DNA of 49,468 nt from Streptomyces hydrogenans (GTDB lineage: Bacteria > Actinomycetota > Actinomycetes > Streptomycetales > Streptomycetaceae): positions 1-49,468 of the forward strand of contig NZ_BNBS01000059.1 of the NCBI RefSeq assembly GCF_014656075.1, in the 5' to 3' direction. Below are positions 47,498 to 49,468 of this stretch, in pieces. The notes under the pieces were generated by a model that had not been told where the DNA came from, ran no database searches, and saw only the letters and a program-made list of their open reading frames with translations. Position 1 is the first letter of the stretch, and each line of letters starts with the position of its first letter. The position numbers and the translations under genes were made by a program.

Positions 47498-49468
47498 ATG
47501 GACATGAACCCGCCCCCCGTCGAGGAGCTGCGTCGCGTCGACGCCGAGCTGGCCCGACTCGACGCGCGCCGTGCCGAGTTGCTGGCCCGCCGGGCCTGGC
47601 TGCTGGGGGTGCTGTACGCGCCCGCGGGCCGGGCGGCGGCCCCGCCGTTCCCGGGGGTCGCGGCGCCCGCGGAGACCTCGCCGCGCGGCGCGCAGAACGT
47701 GCTGCTGACGCTGGGCGGGATCCTGCTGGCCGTCGCCGCGCTCGCCTTCACGCTGGTGAGCTGGGGCTCGATGGGCATCGCGGGGCGTTCGGCGGTGCTG
47801 CTCGCGGTGACGTCGGCGGCGCTGGCGGCGCCGGCGGTGCTGCTGCGCCGGGGGCTGGGGTCGACGGCGGAGGCGGTGGGCGCCCTCGGCCTGGTCCTGA
47901 CGGTCCTCGACGCGTACGCCCTGCACCGGGTGGCGCTGCCGGGGACGGACGGGCTCGGCTACACGGCGGCGGCCGCGGCGGTCCTGGCGGGTGTGTGGGG
48001 CGGGTACGGCGGGCTGCTGCGGGGGCTGCGGCTGCCGCTGCCCGCGGCGGTGGTCGCGGCGCAGCTGCCGCTGCCGCTGGGCGCGCTGGCGGCCGGCGGC
48101 GGTCCGGCGGTCGTGGCGTGGGCGGCGGTGCGGACGGCGGCGGCGGGCGTGCTGCTGCTCGGCCGCCCGCCGCGGAGCGAGGTGCGGGTCACCGCGGGGG
48201 TGTCGGCGGGTGTCCTGGCGGCCTGGGCACTCCTGACCGGCGCCGGGCTGTCGCTGACGGACCCGTGGACGGGCGCCGCGCTGCTGCTGGTCTGCGCGGC
48301 GCTGTGCCTGTACGCGGCCGGGGCGGCCCGTCCGGCGGCCTCGACGCTCGCGACGGTGGCCGGTCTGGCGCTGGTGGCGTCCGCGGCCGGGCCCGCGCGG
48401 GCCGCGCTGCCGGCGGAGTGGGCGGTGCCGGTGTACGTGGTCTGCGGGCTGGCCCTGGCGGCGCTGTGGCGTCCGGTCCGCGCCGGGTGGATCCCGGAGG
48501 CGGTACGGGGCGGGTTCGGGCTCGCCGGGGGCGTGGTCGCGGGCCTGGGCGTGCTGTGGGCGCTGCCGCCGGTACTGGCGGGGCTGCTGGGGCCGGCGGA
48601 CCGGAGCGCCGGGCTCTGGTCCGGGACGCACGCGGCGCCGGTACTGGCGGACCATCCGGCGACGGCGGCCCTGGTGCTGCTGCTCGGCGCGGTCGCGGCG
48701 GCGACGGCGGGAGGGCCGTGGGGCCGCTGGGGCGCGGTGGTGCTCGGGTGGTCGCTGCTGATGGCGCTGCCGGTCGCCCTGGAGCTGCCGTACGCGGCGG
48801 GGATCGCCGTCCGGCTGGTGGCGACGGCGGCGGCGCTCGGGCTCGCGGTGCGGCCCGGCGGGCCCGCGCACGACCGGCCGGAGCCCGAGCCGGTGCCGGT
48901 GCCGGTGCCGGTGCCGGTGCCGGTGCCGGCGGGCCCGGAGGGTGCCTGGGGCGCGTCCTGGACGGCGGTGACCGCCGGGCCGGTGGTGCCGGTGGCGCCG
49001 GGTGCGCTGCTCGCGTGGACGGGGTCGGCGGCCGGTACGGCCTCGGCGGTGTCGGCGCTGCTCCTGGCCCTGGACGTGCGGGCGGCGACCTTCGGGGTGC
49101 TGGGCCTGCTGCTCGCGCTGTTCACGGCGGTGTCGGTCTTCGGCGGCGGGGCGGTCCGCGAGACGGCGGCGGTCGCGTCGCTGCTCGCGGCGGCGGGCCT
49201 GGTGGGGGCCGGGGCCGCGGCGGCCGGGCTGTCCGGCGCCGCGGCGGGACTGGCGCTGCTGATCGTCCCGGCGGCGACGGCGGCCCTGGCGGTCCGGGTC
49301 CGGTCGGTCGCGGCGGAGGTGACGGGGGTGGCGGTGGGCGCCCTGGCTCTGGCGCTCACGGTGCCGCGTCCGGCGGCGCTCGCCCTGGCGCTGGCGCTGG
49401 GCGGGGTGATCGCGGCGGCGGCGGCGCTGCGGGCGGAGCGGCGGCGGGCGGCCTCGTGGACGGCGGGC
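47498..49468 (+). CDS. Large multi-pass membrane protein, 3' end outside the window
   Basis: The frame opens with ATG at 47498 (an ATG at 47504 is a second option) and is open for 657 codons to the window edge. An N-terminal Arg/Glu/Leu/Ala coiled-coil (ELRRVDAELARLDARRAELL) is followed by at least twelve hydrophobic segments made of Ala, Leu, Val and Gly. This layout resembles the SCO7613-type membrane protein family of Streptomyces as I remember it. A Pro-Val repeat lies in a loop at about residue 465. There are no visible catalytic motifs. It is divergent from the SRPBCC gene. Confidence 0.75.
   Translation, partial: MDMNPPPVEELRRVDAELARLDARRAELLARRAWLLGVLYAPAGRAAAPPFPGVAAPAETSPRGAQNVLLTLGGILLAVAALAFTLVSWGSMGIAGRSAVLLAVTSAALAAPAVLLRRGLGSTAEAVGALGLVLTVLDAYALHRVALPGTDGLGYTAAAAAVLAGVWGGYGGLLRGLRLPLPAAVVAAQLPLPLGALAAGGGPAVVAWAAVRTAAAGVLLLGRPPRSEVRVTAGVSAGVLAAWALLTGAGLSLTDPWTGAALLLVCAALCLYAAGAARPAASTLATVAGLALVASAAGPARAALPAEWAVPVYVVCGLALAALWRPVRAGWIPEAVRGGFGLAGGVVAGLGVLWALPPVLAGLLGPADRSAGLWSGTHAAPVLADHPATAALVLLLGAVAAATAGGPWGRWGAVVLGWSLLMALPVALELPYAAGIAVRLVATAAALGLAVRPGGPAHDRPEPEPVPVPVPVPVPVPAGPEGAWGASWTAVTAGPVVPVAPGALLAWTGSAAGTASAVSALLLALDVRAATFGVLGLLLALFTAVSVFGGGAVRETAAVASLLAAAGLVGAGAAAAGLSGAAAGLALLIVPAATAALAVRVRSVAAEVTGVAVGALALALTVPRPAALALALALGGVIAAAAALRAERRRAASWTAG
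48890..48925 (+). repeat. Hexanucleotide repeat (CCGGTG)6 encoding Pro-Val
   Basis: Six perfect CCGGTG units in frame give six Pro-Val pairs in a loop of the membrane protein. A repeat of this kind can change copy number by slippage. Confidence 0.9.

Overview
The window is high-GC actinobacterial chromosome and looks like Streptomyces. Coding frames have G/C third positions, GTG and TTG starts are common, and the gene order matches the conserved Streptomyces core. That order also corresponds closely to the Mycobacterium tuberculosis aroQ-aroB-aroK-aroC ... aroE-mltG-ruvX-alaS ... hisS ... relA-apt-secF-secD-yajC-ruvBAC-yebC-pdxT-pdxS ... pimA-acyltransferase-pgsA-HIT-thrS block (from memory of that genome, not computed here). 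Most genes are on the minus strand and read right to left. I see no prophage, insertion sequence, CRISPR array or biosynthetic cluster.

Layout, left to right. A truncated Pro-rich gene lies at 1-141. The shikimate genes aroQ, aroB, aroK and aroC follow (380-3628), chained by 4-nt stop/start overlaps. The next unit, transcribed DUF948 - DUF6167 - alaS - ruvX - mltG - aroE, links alanyl-tRNA synthesis, RNA/DNA maintenance, peptidoglycan termination and shikimate dehydrogenase (3807-10470). A STAND-type ATPase on the plus strand (10639-12798), apparently on a leaderless transcript, separates this from rpsD with its long 5' leader, rarA, a VKOR-type disulfide enzyme, and a metallo-hydrolase - hisS pair (12859-17969). 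Plus-strand genes for a membrane-anchored cyclophilin and a DUF349 coiled-coil protein follow (18124-20328). A perfect bidirectional terminator then separates them from relA. Next come yajC-secD-secF-apt (stringent response, protein export, purine salvage), ruvC-ruvA-ruvB (Holliday junction processing), a YebC-family protein, and pdxS-pdxT (vitamin B6).

From 32160 to 36297 lie a small LemA-like protein, an AHL-lactonase-like metallo-hydrolase, and the three phosphatidylinositol mannoside genes pgsA, acyltransferase and pimA, again with 4-nt overlaps. A plus-strand pair, an EF-G paralogue with degenerate GTPase motifs and a 552-aa membrane protein of unknown function, separates pgsA from its usual neighbours HIT and thrS. 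A compact potassium channel sits between HIT and thrS. The right end carries an overlapping pair (DUF4365 nuclease-like protein and a 429-aa unknown), a divergent DnaQ-like exonuclease, tRNA-Val(CAC), a polyketide-cyclase-like SRPBCC protein, and the start of a large multi-pass membrane protein that runs off the window.

The window is mainly housekeeping. The places most worth a second look are the genes that interrupt the conserved order (the STAND ATPase, the EF-G-like/552-aa pair, the DUF4365 module with its divergent exonuclease) and several structured 5' leaders (rpsD, DUF349, thrS, pdxS, the 32714-33349 hydrolase). All functional calls come from reading motifs by eye; no database search was run.
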